Positions 7,214 to 15,140 are shown, numbered from the stretch's first letter. The stretch is DNA of 21,131 nucleotides from an uncultured Bacteroidales bacterium (GCA_937911935.1 CALDQH010000031.1:1-21131), one strand, 5' to 3'. The notes: generated from the sequence alone by a model not told the origin. Translations and numbers: made by a program.

Positions 7214-7713
7214 TACGCATCGGACTACTTTCGGATACACACGGCTATTGGGACAAACGATATGCCGAGTTTTTTGCGCCTTGTGACGAAATTTGGCATG
7301 CTGGCGATATAGGGGACATAACACTCTACAACCAATTATTAAACTGCAAACCGGTTCGAGCTGTTGTTGGCAACATAGATGGCTATCCACTACGAAACAT
7401 GTTGCCTACCATTCATACCTTTGAGATAGAGAATGTAAGGGTTCTCATGACTCACATAGGCGGTTATCCTGGGAAATATGCTCCGGGCATCATCCAGAAA
7501 TTGCGTACCGAACACACTACCCTGTTTATTTCTGGACATTCACATATCCTTAAAGTAATGTACGACCCTACCCTTGGCTTGCTACACATCAACCCAGGAG
7601 CGGCAGGCAGACAAGGATTTCACAAAGTAAGAACATTGATTCGATTTGTAATCGATGGCGAAAAAATAAAGGATTTAGAAATTAAGGAAATTCCCCTTAA
7701 CGAAGCAAATTGA
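7210..7713 (+). CDS. YfcE/MJ0936-type metallophosphoesterase, non-canonical start (AUA at 7210 proposed)
   Basis: The frame encodes 167 residues of a calcineurin-like phosphodiesterase of the YfcE family, with all metal-site motifs: SDTHG (Asp9, His11), HAGDIGD (Asp33), GNIDG (Asn55), THIGGY (His82) and SGHSH (His110, His112). The first ATG, at 7399, would remove the first three motifs and leave a dead protein. Upstream in frame the codons from the stop TAA at 7195 are AAA TCA AAA GAA ATA GTA CGC ATC, with no ATG, GTG or TTG. Homologues usually start a few residues before RIGLLSD, so AUA at 7210, overlapping the bactofilin stop TAG, is the best candidate; AUC at 7219 is the alternative. A -1 frameshift from the bactofilin or a base error (ATG read as ATA) would also explain it. 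Its 3' end overlaps the convergent gene by 17 nt. Confidence 0.82.
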   Translation: MVRIGLLSDTHGYWDKRYAEFFAPCDEIWHAGDIGDITLYNQLLNCKPVRAVVGNIDGYPLRNMLPTIHTFEIENVRVLMTHIGGYPGKYAPGIIQKLRTEHTTLFISGHSHILKVMYDPTLGLLHINPGAAGRQGFHKVRTLIRFVIDGEKIKDLEIKEIPLNEAN

Positions 7714-9019
7714 TATCCCCACGATAAACGTATTTCATGGGTTTTCCATCTTGGTCTTTATCGGCTCCAACAGCTTCGATAACGTACATGTACGCCCCTT
7801 CGGCGGCAGGAACTCCACCAATTGTACCATCCCACCCTTTAGCAGGATCGTCCCAGGCATACAACAAACGTCCCCACATATTAAACACCTGACCTTTAAA
7901 AGAGATCAACGATTTATACGACACACGAAACTCGTCGTTTTTGCCGTCACCGTTGGGCGTAAATACATTGGGAACTTCCAAAAGCGAATTAACCACTTCG
8001 ATGGTGTATGTTTGGCGACTCAAGCAGTTTTGCGCTGGATCATCCGAAGGAACATTATTGGTTGTTTCCAATTGCAGATAGTATGTTCCGTGTTGTTCAA
8101 AGGTATAGCGAAAATCTGTTTCGGACGAATGAAGTGAACAATTTGAAAAATTCTTATCGGTCGATAAACACCATTGGTTAAAGAACGCCGCTGGACTTGC
8201 ATCGTTCAAAATTTCGATGTTAAGCGGGGCTGAACCTGCCAATTTATTATCGGTAGAAATATCCTTATCGCCCTCGTTTAAAGCATCTTCGCGAATACGA
8301 ACAGAGGCTTCTATATTTACAACTACGGCATAGGCTTGTACCTGTTCACTTGTAATGGAATCGGCTTTGCCAAACTCAATACCCCACGTATCACCTGTAA
8401 TGGTATATGCCGTATTATCCAATGGCGATGGAACAATAAAATTGGGTGCCAAGTCTGTGGTTTCTTCTACTTGTTTAGACACATAAGAACCCGATTCGTA
8501 ATAAGTTGAATCGTACGACAAAACAACTTTTCGTTGCAATTCGAAAGGAGCTTTATCGTGCATCAACGTATCGTATTGCATCACAGGCGCTTGATAAGTC
8601 AATTCTATTTGATAGTTGGTACATCTATCTATCAAATCGGTATATACCTGTATGTTTTCAAACGACACAGCCATCTGATCGTAGTCATAAATCCACACCC
8701 ATTTAGCAGGCAAATCGTCAATTTGTAGTTTATAGCCCATGGATGCCGTATCTACCAATGGTACTGCTGTTTGCAACGCATCGGTTTGTTCTATCAACAA
8801 TTCGGCTTCGCTTGATCCTAAATTATAAGCATACCATTTGTAATTGTGAGCAATCGTATCAACATAAGTTAACTTTGCTCCCGTAACTTCGTCCAATACA
8901 AAAACCGTATCGATTGCTGCTTGTTCTACACCTACGTGTTTTGCATCTTGAATCGAAAATTGTGCCCACAACGCAGTTGTCAATACGCCTAGTAAAAATG
9001 TACAAATGTTACGTTTCAT
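7697..9019 (-). CDS. Secreted protein with gliding-motility-type (type IX, type B) C-terminal sorting domain
   Basis: A 440-residue protein: signal peptide about 1-19 ending TALWA before Gln20, a long beta-rich region of unknown family (20-345), and a C-terminal domain of about 85 residues. That domain opens with the hallmark VFTPNGDGKNDEF and contains VFNMWGRLLYAWD and GWDG, then ends YRGDINLLR. It is the CHU_C / type B sorting domain that directs cargo through the type IX secretion system to the cell surface. The region before it (about 255-345) resembles a PKD-like fold (WCLSTDKNFSNCS, GTYYLQLETTN). No enzymatic motif is seen; a surface adhesin or structural role is possible but unproven. 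A TAnnTTTG box (TACCTTTG, 9052-9045) lies upstream. It ends tail-to-tail with the metallophosphoesterase, overlapping 17 nt. Confidence 0.85.
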   Translation of the reverse strand: MKRNICTFLLGVLTTALWAQFSIQDAKHVGVEQAAIDTVFVLDEVTGAKLTYVDTIAHNYKWYAYNLGSSEAELLIEQTDALQTAVPLVDTASMGYKLQIDDLPAKWVWIYDYDQMAVSFENIQVYTDLIDRCTNYQIELTYQAPVMQYDTLMHDKAPFELQRKVVLSYDSTYYESGSYVSKQVEETTDLAPNFIVPSPLDNTAYTITGDTWGIEFGKADSITSEQVQAYAVVVNIEASVRIREDALNEGDKDISTDNKLAGSAPLNIEILNDASPAAFFNQWCLSTDKNFSNCSLHSSETDFRYTFEQHGTYYLQLETTNNVPSDDPAQNCLSRQTYTIEVVNSLLEVPNVFTPNGDGKNDEFRVSYKSLISFKGQVFNMWGRLLYAWDDPAKGWDGTIGGVPAAEGAYMYVIEAVGADKDQDGKPMKYVYRGDINLLR

Positions 9020-9044
9020 AAATGATTATAATAAAAAGAGTAAG

Positions 9045-9052
9045 CAAAGGTA
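9045..9052 (-). promoter_or_regulatory. -7 box for the type IX cargo gene
   Basis: TACCTTTG on the minus strand fits TAnnTTTG, 26 nt before the ATG at 9019. No convincing -33 box. A plus-strand near match, TATCTTTA (9097-9104), 22 nt before the ATG at 9126, may serve the divergent LysM gene, so the 106-nt gap would hold divergent promoters. Confidence 0.45.
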
Positions 9053-9125
9053 AGAATTAAATCTCATTTCTCCTTTCTCCGCTCTCAATTATTTACTATC
9101 TTTACACCCTGAATTAAGAAAATAT

Positions 9126-10985
9126 ATGAAAAAGCAATTTTATTGGTTATTCGTGATAGGATGTTTGATGTGCATGATGGGATATGCCAAACAAAACACC
9201 TATCCTACCATGACAGAAAACGGTAAAACTTACTACCTATACACCGTACAAAAAAGTGAGGGGATATACGCTATCAGCCAGCGTTTTAGCGTTCCACAAT
9301 CACTCATCATCGAAGCCAATCCTGGTGTAGAAAACGGATTAAAATTGGGACAACTCATTAAAGTTCCACAAGGAGTATCTACCACCGATAAGAAAAACAA
9401 TGCACCCGTAAAAATTGGCAAGGATCAGCATGTGGTTAAAGCCAAAGAAACCTTGTATGGACTTTCTAAGAAGTACAATTGCACGGTTGACGAATTATTG
9501 GAACTCAATCCATGGGCCACTCACTTAACCATTGGAGCGGTTTTGCAAATTCCAAGTAAAAAAGTCGACAGTCAGCGCAAGCCGAGCGCAGAAACAAGTT
9601 CACTTGATTATGTCGAGGCGCAGCCTGACTTCATGAGCGAAGCGAATAGAGTCGAAAGTCAAAGGTCGCAAGTCGAAAGTCAGCGCAAGCCGAGCGCAGA
9701 AACAAGTTCACTTGATTATGCCGAGGCGCAGCCTGACTTCATGAGCGAAGCGAATAGAGTCGAAAGTCAAAAGTCGAAAGTTGAAAGTCAGGATAAGCAA
9801 AAGAAAAACGAAAAGAAAAACATTTGGTCGTGGTTTAGCAAAAGCAAAGAAATTGCAGATACCACCAGTGTGACAACGGTCGATTCGGTAGCTGCTACCG
9901 AAGACACCCAATCGTGGTGGCTAAAACAACAAGAATCCGAAATTAAAGTGGCTATTTTATTGCCATTTATGCTGGATTCGTTGCACCGTGATGCCAGCAT
10001 GGATCGATTTGTAGAGTTTTACCAAGGATGCTTGTTGGCTATTGATTCTTTGGCAAAACAAGGTCTTTCTACCGAGATTTACACCTACGACATCGGCAAA
10101 GATACGCAGAGTTTGCAAGCTGCATTGCAAGAATCTGCCTTATCAAAGGTTGATTTAATCATTGGCCCAGCTTACCAAAATCAGGTAAAAGAAGTGGCAG
10201 ATTTTGCATCAAAACATCGCATCCCAACCGTAGTTCCTTTCTCGTCTTCGATTCCAGAAATCACTTCAAACCCCTATTTATTTGAAGTGGTTACCCCACA
10301 AAAGGAACTTTACACTCGATTGGTGCAAAAATTCTGCTACCATTTTAACGATAAAAACATCATTATCGTTAAACCCAGGATGTTAGGACAATACAACAAG
10401 GCCGACTTTGCCAACCAATTGATGGCGGGCATGGATGCAACTTTGGTGCCATACACCGTTATATCGGACGACAGCATAGCTACCACAATTGATTCTTTAG
10501 CAGCCTTGTCCGACAAAGAATGTTTGGTAGTGCTTCCAAGTACCCACCAAGTAGCCCTAAATAAATTTGGCGAAGCCTTGCATTACATCAAATCGACCAA
10601 CGTATCTGTTTTTGGATTCCCCGAATGGAATAGCATGGGTATCAACGAATTGTACAGCAAGCGAATGTATGGTTTTTCTAACTACTATACCTCGTTTGAC
10701 GACCCACAAATTATTTCTTTCTTTACCCAACTAAAAGATACGTACGGAGTTCCAAAAGGCATTCAACAAAGTCCCAATTTTGCTTTGTTTGGGTTTGATA
10801 TTTGCTATTTCTTCTTGCAACAATACAGCGAAAATGGTAAGTATTTTTACCAATTTATGCCCACTACCGAAACACAAGGATTACAGATGAATTTCTTGTT
10901 TGAACCTGCTGTTAAGGGAGGTGGTTATTGGAATGTAGGCACTGTTTTTCAGCGCATTGACCAAAACGGAATCTTGAATTTATAG
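9126..10985 (+). CDS. LysM-domain protein with periplasmic-binding-protein (type 1) receptor domain
   Basis: A 619-residue exported protein: signal peptide about 1-21, two LysM domains (about 37-81, YTVQKSEGIYAISQRFS...; and about 102-144, HVVKAKETLYGLSKKYN...) that bind peptidoglycan, a charged linker (about 145-270), and an ABC-receptor-like domain (273 to end, IKVAILLPFMLDSL, LIIGPAYQNQ, IPTVVPFSS). The class is widespread in Bacteroidota and followed, as here, by an outer-membrane barrel gene; its ligand is unknown. The linker is unusual: residues 149-184 and 185-220 are a near-perfect 36-residue duplication (SQRKPSAETSSLDY...), which at DNA level is a palindromic repeat also found between genes at 15.9 and 16.7 kb. 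The linker is Ser/Lys/Glu rich and probably disordered, so insertion there would be tolerated. One nucleotide separates it from the next gene. Confidence 0.88.
   Translation: MKKQFYWLFVIGCLMCMMGYAKQNTYPTMTENGKTYYLYTVQKSEGIYAISQRFSVPQSLIIEANPGVENGLKLGQLIKVPQGVSTTDKKNNAPVKIGKDQHVVKAKETLYGLSKKYNCTVDELLELNPWATHLTIGAVLQIPSKKVDSQRKPSAETSSLDYVEAQPDFMSEANRVESQRSQVESQRKPSAETSSLDYAEAQPDFMSEANRVESQKSKVESQDKQKKNEKKNIWSWFSKSKEIADTTSVTTVDSVAATEDTQSWWLKQQESEIKVAILLPFMLDSLHRDASMDRFVEFYQGCLLAIDSLAKQGLSTEIYTYDIGKDTQSLQAALQESALSKVDLIIGPAYQNQVKEVADFASKHRIPTVVPFSSSIPEITSNPYLFEVVTPQKELYTRLVQKFCYHFNDKNIIIVKPRMLGQYNKADFANQLMAGMDATLVPYTVISDDSIATTIDSLAALSDKECLVVLPSTHQVALNKFGEALHYIKSTNVSVFGFPEWNSMGINELYSKRMYGFSNYYTSFDDPQIISFFTQLKDTYGVPKGIQQSPNFALFGFDICYFFLQQYSENGKYFYQFMPTTETQGLQMNFLFEPAVKGGGYWNVGTVFQRIDQNGILNL
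9570..9785 (+). repeat. Two in-frame 108-bp repeats, each a palindromic element plus a heptamer array
   Basis: Copies 9570-9677 and 9678-9785 differ at four positions, equal to 36 codons each. Each copy has two parts. The first about 80 nt is an imperfect palindrome centred on a TTCA loop (9599-9602 and 9707-9710), with inner hairpin GCAGAAACAAG-TTCA-CTTGATTATGY (9588-9613; 9696-9721) and outer arms AGTCAG/CTGACT. It is followed by CTTCATGAGCGAAGCGAA, found inverted at 16622-16639. The last 28 nt are four heptamers of the type GTCGAAA (9651-9678; 9759-9786). The element matches the intergenic hairpins at 15932, 16658, 16752 and 16800. Confidence 0.92.
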
Positions 10986-10986
10986 G

Positions 10987-11664
10987 ATGAAAAAACTAAG
11001 CCTGATATTACTTACATTGTTGTTTGCCAAGGGATTGTGGGCACAATACACCTACATCGAACCAGAGATAAGCGTTGGTATTAACCAAGGGGTTGCCCTT
11101 TGGACAACGGTTGGTTTTAGTCCATACGTTGACCAAAATTTTGATGTAAGGTACAATGGTGGTTTTACTTTTCGATACATCGGGCAAAAATATTTCGGTG
11201 TCATAGCCGAACTTAACTACACCCAAAGAGGATGGTCCTCTACTTCTGCCCAAACTGGCGAGCGATACGACCACCGATTGGATTATTTGGAAATTCCCTT
11301 TTTGGCTCACATTTATTTTGGCAAGGAAAAATTTCGATTTTTTGTCAACTTGGGTCCTAAAATCAGGTATATGGTAAACGATGAGTCAACACCACCCTTT
11401 TCGAAAAATCCAGGAATTGAACAAACAAAGCCTATCGAGAACCGCTTTGATTACAGTATTTGCGCGGGTTTAGGTATTGAACTTAGAACCCCAAAAGCTG
11501 GCTATTTTATTTTAGAAGCAAGGTATGATTATGGTTTGGGTAACATATACAAAAACAACAAAGGAGAAGATTTTTCGTTATCCAACAACCAGGCCATTAC
11601 CGTATCGATAGCGTACTTATTTAATGTAAACTCGCTTCGTAAAGAAGCTCGGACGAATCGGTAA
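10987..11664 (+). CDS. PorT-like outer-membrane beta-barrel protein
   Basis: A 225-residue protein: signal peptide 1-19 ending KGLWA before Gln20, then an eight-strand-type barrel pattern with alternating hydrophobic residues and aromatic girdles (GGFTFRYIGQKYFGVIAEL, YDHRLDYLEIPFLAHIYFG, FRFFVNLGPKIRYMV, GYFILEARYDYGLG, AITVSIAYLF). LDYLEIPFL is the common PorT/outer-membrane-barrel signature in Bacteroidota; whether this is the true PorT of the type IX system or a paralogue cannot be decided here. It starts 1 nt after the LysM gene, so the two are co-transcribed. Odd point: the barrel should close at the aromatic end of SIAYLF, yet eleven more residues follow (NVNSLRKEARTNR), and their last codons lie in an 8-nt tandem repeat that supplies the stop codon. 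Confidence 0.83.
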   Translation: MKKLSLILLTLLFAKGLWAQYTYIEPEISVGINQGVALWTTVGFSPYVDQNFDVRYNGGFTFRYIGQKYFGVIAELNYTQRGWSSTSAQTGERYDHRLDYLEIPFLAHIYFGKEKFRFFVNLGPKIRYMVNDESTPPFSKNPGIEQTKPIENRFDYSICAGLGIELRTPKAGYFILEARYDYGLGNIYKNNKGEDFSLSNNQAITVSIAYLFNVNSLRKEARTNR

Positions 11665-11752
11665 ATCGGCAAATCGGTAAATTGCTGATATGTTGATGAA
11701 CTAATTTGAATATAACCTTCGATTAGTCGGTTAACCGATTAGTCGATTAGTC
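11658..11752. repeat. Two 8-nt tandem arrays in the gap after the barrel gene
   Basis: TCGGTAAA, TCGGCAAA, TCGGTAAA run from 11658 to 11681 and include the stop codon of the barrel gene. A second array at 11721-11752 reads GATTAGTC, GGTTAACC, GATTAGTC, GATTAGTC; its core CGGTTAACCG is a perfect 10-bp palindrome. The 40 nt between the arrays is unrelated AT-rich sequence with TAATTTG (11702-11708), one base short of a -7 box. Confidence 0.85.
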
Positions 11753-11763
11753 AACAATAAAAT

Positions 11764-12288
11764 ATGATGTACCAATTATTACAAAAACGCCGCAGCCATC
11801 GTAAATTTACAGAACAAGCGGTAGAACAAGAAAAAATAGACCAAATCTTGCGCAATGCACTAATGTCTCCTGCAGGGAAAAGCCTTAATCCTTGGGAATT
11901 CATTGTAGTAACCAACAAAGAAACCCAAGCAAAATTGGCTGGTTGCAAACCTTTTGGCAGCGCCTTTGTGGCAGAAGCTCCCCTTTCGATTGTCGTCATT
12001 GCCGACACCAACAAAAGTGATGTGTGGATCGAAGATTGTTCCATTGTAGCCTTTAATATGCAACTTACTGCCGAAGACTTGGGCTTGGGTAGTTGCTGGG
12101 CACAAGTACGCCAACGCCAATCGTGCACCGAAGGTATCATGGCAGAAGACTACGTAAAAGAGTTGCTAAACATTCCAGACAACTATGCGGTTGAATGCAT
12201 CATCAGCATCGGCTACAAAGGCATGGAACGCAAGCCATTTAACGAAGACAAATTACAATTTGACAAAATTCACCACGAACAATTTTAA
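11764..12288 (+). CDS. Nitroreductase family FMN oxidoreductase
   Basis: A 174-residue nitroreductase-fold flavoprotein. N-terminal LLQKRRSHRKF is the FMN-phosphate clamp, followed by LMSPAGKSLNPWEFIVV, where SLNPW replaces the NKQPW of the other copy. EDLGLGSCWAQVRQR in the middle and ECIISIGYKG near the end complete the family pattern; the basic/acidic tail is unremarkable. Substrate is unknown. Residues match the 4011 nitroreductase only in the shared motifs, so this is a separate subfamily rather than a recent duplicate. It opens the six-gene plus-strand operon, 3 nt before the DUF2520 gene, and lies downstream of the octamer repeats. Confidence 0.9.
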   Translation: MMYQLLQKRRSHRKFTEQAVEQEKIDQILRNALMSPAGKSLNPWEFIVVTNKETQAKLAGCKPFGSAFVAEAPLSIVVIADTNKSDVWIEDCSIVAFNMQLTAEDLGLGSCWAQVRQRQSCTEGIMAEDYVKELLNIPDNYAVECIISIGYKGMERKPFNEDKLQFDKIHHEQF

Positions 12289-12291
12289 GGT

Positions 12292-13062
12292 TTGAAAAAA
12301 GTTGTTGTCATAGGGACTGGCAAGGTTGCGACCCATTTAACTAAAGCCCTTGTAAATGCGGATTGCCAAGTTGTGCAAATTGTAGGTAGAAGCTACGATT
12401 CGATCAAGCGCATGCAGCAAGAGATGGGTATTGTACTTCCTTTTACATGGGATAAAAACCAAGTGCAACAGGATGCAGACTTGTACATTTGTAGTGTCAA
12501 GGACGATGCTATTCAGGACGCATTAACAGGTATCCAGATTCCTCCACATGCACTACTTGTACATACGTCGGGCAGTGTTCATAGCCAGGTTTTAGCCCCC
12601 TACGCCACCCACTACGGGGTATTATACCCCATGCAAACTTTCTCGTATGGCAAAGAAGTGGATTTTAGCAAAGTTGCTTTATATATCGAAGCGAATAGCG
12701 ACAAACAAGAACAAAGATTACTATCCTTCGCAAATAAATTATCCAGTAACATTAAGGTAGTTGACTCTGCCATGCGTGCCAAGGTACATTTAGCAGCTGT
12801 TTTTGCTTGCAATTTTACCAATCACCTATATGCTTTGGCAGAAAAGATTCTATCCGAGGTAAATCTACCTTTTTCAGATTTGCTTCCCTTGGTGGACGAA
12901 ACCACCGAAAAGATTCATACGCTTTCGCCACGCAAAGCCCAAACAGGTCCTGCTATTCGAGGCGATAAACAAATTATCGAAAAGCAACTTGCCGCGCTAA
13001 ACGGACGAGAAAAAGACATTTATCAACTTCTCACAGAAAGTATTCAAGATGACAAATTTTAA
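12292..13062 (+). CDS. DUF2520 / Rossmann-fold protein, TTG start
   Basis: A 256-residue protein with an N-terminal NAD(P)-binding Rossmann fold (KKVVVIGTGKVATHLTKAL, GxGxxA type), followed by a helical C-terminal domain with MRAKVHLAAVFACNFTNHLYALAE, the DUF2520 signature, and TGPAIRGDKQIIEKQL near residue 222. Members look like 6-phosphogluconate- or pyrroline-carboxylate-reductase relatives, but no reaction is established. Start: the frame opens at TTG (12292), 3 nt after the nitroreductase stop; translation from there begins exactly at the Rossmann strand, and no ATG or GTG is suitable upstream. It overlaps the next gene by 14 nt. The order DUF2520-HAD-UbiA-Maf is conserved in Bacteroidales. 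Confidence 0.88.
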   Translation: MKKVVVIGTGKVATHLTKALVNADCQVVQIVGRSYDSIKRMQQEMGIVLPFTWDKNQVQQDADLYICSVKDDAIQDALTGIQIPPHALLVHTSGSVHSQVLAPYATHYGVLYPMQTFSYGKEVDFSKVALYIEANSDKQEQRLLSFANKLSSNIKVVDSAMRAKVHLAAVFACNFTNHLYALAEKILSEVNLPFSDLLPLVDETTEKIHTLSPRKAQTGPAIRGDKQIIEKQLAALNGREKDIYQLLTESIQDDKF

Positions 13063-13573
13063 AGAAGACATCAGTCACATTCGTGCCTTTATTTTTGACA
13101 TTGACGGCGTTCTTTCTACTCAATCTGTTGCATTATCGAGTTCGGGAACACCTCTTAGGACCGCCAATCTGCGCGATGGTTTTGCTTTGCAATTGGCTGT
13201 TAAAATGGGCTATCACATCGCCATTATCAGCGGAGCACACGATCAAAGCCTACGCGTACGATTCGAATCGTTAGGCATTACAGACATTTATCTACAAGCA
13301 GCTCAAAAAACAGAAGCCTATCAGCATTTTATCCATAAATACGGTTTAAACAGTGCGGATATTCTTTATATGGGCGACGATATTCCAGACATACCCGTTA
13401 TGAAATTGGTAGGAACTCCCACCTGCCCTGCCGATGCTGCCGTAGAAGTAAAAGACCTTGCCAAATATATTTCCTTATACAATGGCGGATGCGGATGCGC
13501 ACGCGATGTTATCGAACAAGTACTCAAGGCACAAAACAAATGGTTAATCAATAATTCGTCGTATTCATGGTAA
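13049..13573 (+). CDS. KdsC-type HAD phosphatase
   Basis: A 174-residue HAD-superfamily phosphatase lacking a cap domain, as in KdsC (3-deoxy-D-manno-octulosonate 8-phosphate phosphatase), which acts in Kdo synthesis for lipopolysaccharide as a tetramer. Motif I DIDGVLS (Asp17 nucleophile, Asp19), motif II ISGA (Ser61), motif III lysine in AAQKTEAY (Lys87), motif IV GDDIPD (109-114). Length is the KdsC norm. Canonical KdsC has DVDGVLTDG; this protein shows the variant DIDGVLSTQS usual for the Bacteroidales homologues, so the substrate might be Kdo-8-P or a related sugar phosphate. The tail GGCGCARDVIEQVLKAQNKW is family-like. Overlaps both neighbours (14 and 7 nt). Confidence 0.88.
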   Translation: MTNFKEDISHIRAFIFDIDGVLSTQSVALSSSGTPLRTANLRDGFALQLAVKMGYHIAIISGAHDQSLRVRFESLGITDIYLQAAQKTEAYQHFIHKYGLNSADILYMGDDIPDIPVMKLVGTPTCPADAAVEVKDLAKYISLYNGGCGCARDVIEQVLKAQNKWLINNSSYSW

Positions 13574-14541
13574 CACTTAAAAATTGGCTTCAACTAATTC
13601 GTTGGAAAAATCTACTTTTCTTAGCCTATATCGTAACTGCCATTTTTTATGGTGTTGTTATGCCCTATTTGTCGCAATATAACCTGAGGTTAGAAAACGA
13701 CATCATCCTATACCTATTGTTAATGGCTTCTACCGTATTTATTGCAGCAGGAGGATACATCATAAACGATTATTTTGATACTAAGATTGATGAAATCAAC
13801 CGCCCTACACGCGTTATTGTTGGCCATTCCGTAACACGTGCACAAGCTGCCACTGCCTTTCAAATCTTATTGGGATTAGGCGTTGCATGTGGCTTAGGAA
13901 TAGCCCTACTACTTAAAGAAATTACCATTGGGCTGGTTTATATCGTTATATCGGGTATTCTTTGGTTTTACTCATCAAGCTACAAACGCCAACTGCTTGT
14001 TGGTAATCTCATGATTGCTTTGTGTGGATTTCTAACACCTTTTATGATTGGTTATGTAGTCAACACCCAACTAATCAATACGTATAACCCATTCATTTAC
14101 CAAACATCCATTATGGCAGACATCTACCTATGGACGACTGGATTTGGGGTATTCTCGTTTCTATTTACGTTGCTAAGAGAGATTGTCAAGGACATTGACG
14201 ACATAGAAGGCGATCGCGAAATGGAATGCCGTACGCTTCCTATCGTATGGGGCATTGGCACAGCTAAAACCGTCTTGGTAATCCTATCTATCGTCATCCT
14301 GCTTTTAACGGGTTATGTTGCATTCCGTTTGATTCCTTTTACTACCGACACCCTTACTTGGAAATACTTTGTATTCGGCATTGCTATTCCCATGCTGATT
14401 CTTATTTTCTGGATTGGCAAAGCAGAAAAACGTAGCCAATGGAAACAAATTAGCCAATTTATTAAGTTCATCATGCTCATTGGTTGTTCTTACGCCCTTA
14501 TCGTTGGCTATTTATTTTACCTTAATGGATTAACAGCATGA
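13567..14541 (+). CDS. UbiA-family prenyltransferase (geranylgeranylglycerol-phosphate transferase-like)
   Basis: A 324-residue membrane prenyltransferase with about nine helices. Both Asp-rich motifs that bind Mg-diphosphate are intact: NDYFDTKID (67-75) and KDIDDIEGDRE (208-218). They sit at the usual spacing, with the preceding YIIND and REIVKD contexts. In Bacteroidota this member is usually annotated as a geranylgeranylglycerol-phosphate geranylgeranyltransferase relative. The true acceptor is uncertain: menaquinone synthesis uses MenA, and this gene lies next to no men genes. It overlaps the phosphatase by 7 nt and Maf by 4 nt (ATGA), so it is within a coupled operon. Confidence 0.88.
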   Translation: MVTLKNWLQLIRWKNLLFLAYIVTAIFYGVVMPYLSQYNLRLENDIILYLLLMASTVFIAAGGYIINDYFDTKIDEINRPTRVIVGHSVTRAQAATAFQILLGLGVACGLGIALLLKEITIGLVYIVISGILWFYSSSYKRQLLVGNLMIALCGFLTPFMIGYVVNTQLINTYNPFIYQTSIMADIYLWTTGFGVFSFLFTLLREIVKDIDDIEGDREMECRTLPIVWGIGTAKTVLVILSIVILLLTGYVAFRLIPFTTDTLTWKYFVFGIAIPMLILIFWIGKAEKRSQWKQISQFIKFIMLIGCSYALIVGYLFYLNGLTA

Positions 14542-15140
14542 TTTTGTCTGATAGACTCAAACCATATCAAGTGGTATTAGTATCTCAATCGCCTCGAAGA
14601 AGAGAACTCTTAAAAGGCCTAGAGATAGACTTTACTGCTACATCGGTCGATGCCGACGAAAGTTACCCATCCCATTTACAGGGAGAGCAAGTACCTTGTT
14701 ACATTACCCAAGCAAAAGCAGATGCCTACAAAGCCTTGTTGAAAGAAAATACACTTGCCATTACTGCCGATACAGTTGTAAGTATCAACGGACAGATTTT
14801 GGGCAAGCCTGCAGACAAAGCCGAGGCAATGGCTATGTTACGCACTTTATCGGGCAACAAACACGAGGTAATTACTGCCGTATGCATCTTTACAAAAAAT
14901 ACGGAGCGGTTATTCTACGCTGTAAGCGAGGTTTATTTTAAACCACTAACCAATCAAGAAATTGAACATTACATAGATACCTACCAACCCTTTGACAAAG
15001 CAGGATCATACGGTGTGCAAGAATGGATTGGCTACATAGGAATCGAAAAAATTGTAGGTTCTTACTACAATGTCATGGGACTACCCATTCAACGATTGTA
15101 CCAAGAATTAACGCTGTTTTTAGACGATGAGAATAACTAA
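14538..15140 (+). CDS. Maf/YhdE nucleotide pyrophosphatase
   Basis: A 200-residue Maf protein, which hydrolyses nucleoside triphosphates to monophosphates and pyrophosphate, house-cleaning dTTP/UTP and modified bases. Signature residues: SQSPRRRELL (16-25) that binds the phosphates, TADTVV (77-82) with the catalytic Asp78, GKPADKAEA (89-97), and DKAGSYGVQEW (153-163). The Arg/Lys/Gln pattern of the last motif resembles the YhdE (dTTP/UTP) rather than the YceF (m7GTP) subgroup, though this is judged by eye. Start ATG overlaps the UbiA stop by 4 nt; the end overlaps the lipoprotein by 14 nt. Confidence 0.93.
   Translation: MILSDRLKPYQVVLVSQSPRRRELLKGLEIDFTATSVDADESYPSHLQGEQVPCYITQAKADAYKALLKENTLAITADTVVSINGQILGKPADKAEAMAMLRTLSGNKHEVITAVCIFTKNTERLFYAVSEVYFKPLTNQEIEHYIDTYQPFDKAGSYGVQEWIGYIGIEKIVGSYYNVMGLPIQRLYQELTLFLDDENN

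Noticed and set aside
9570..9785. CRISPR array
   Set aside because: Two long adjacent repeats without spacers, lying in a coding frame.
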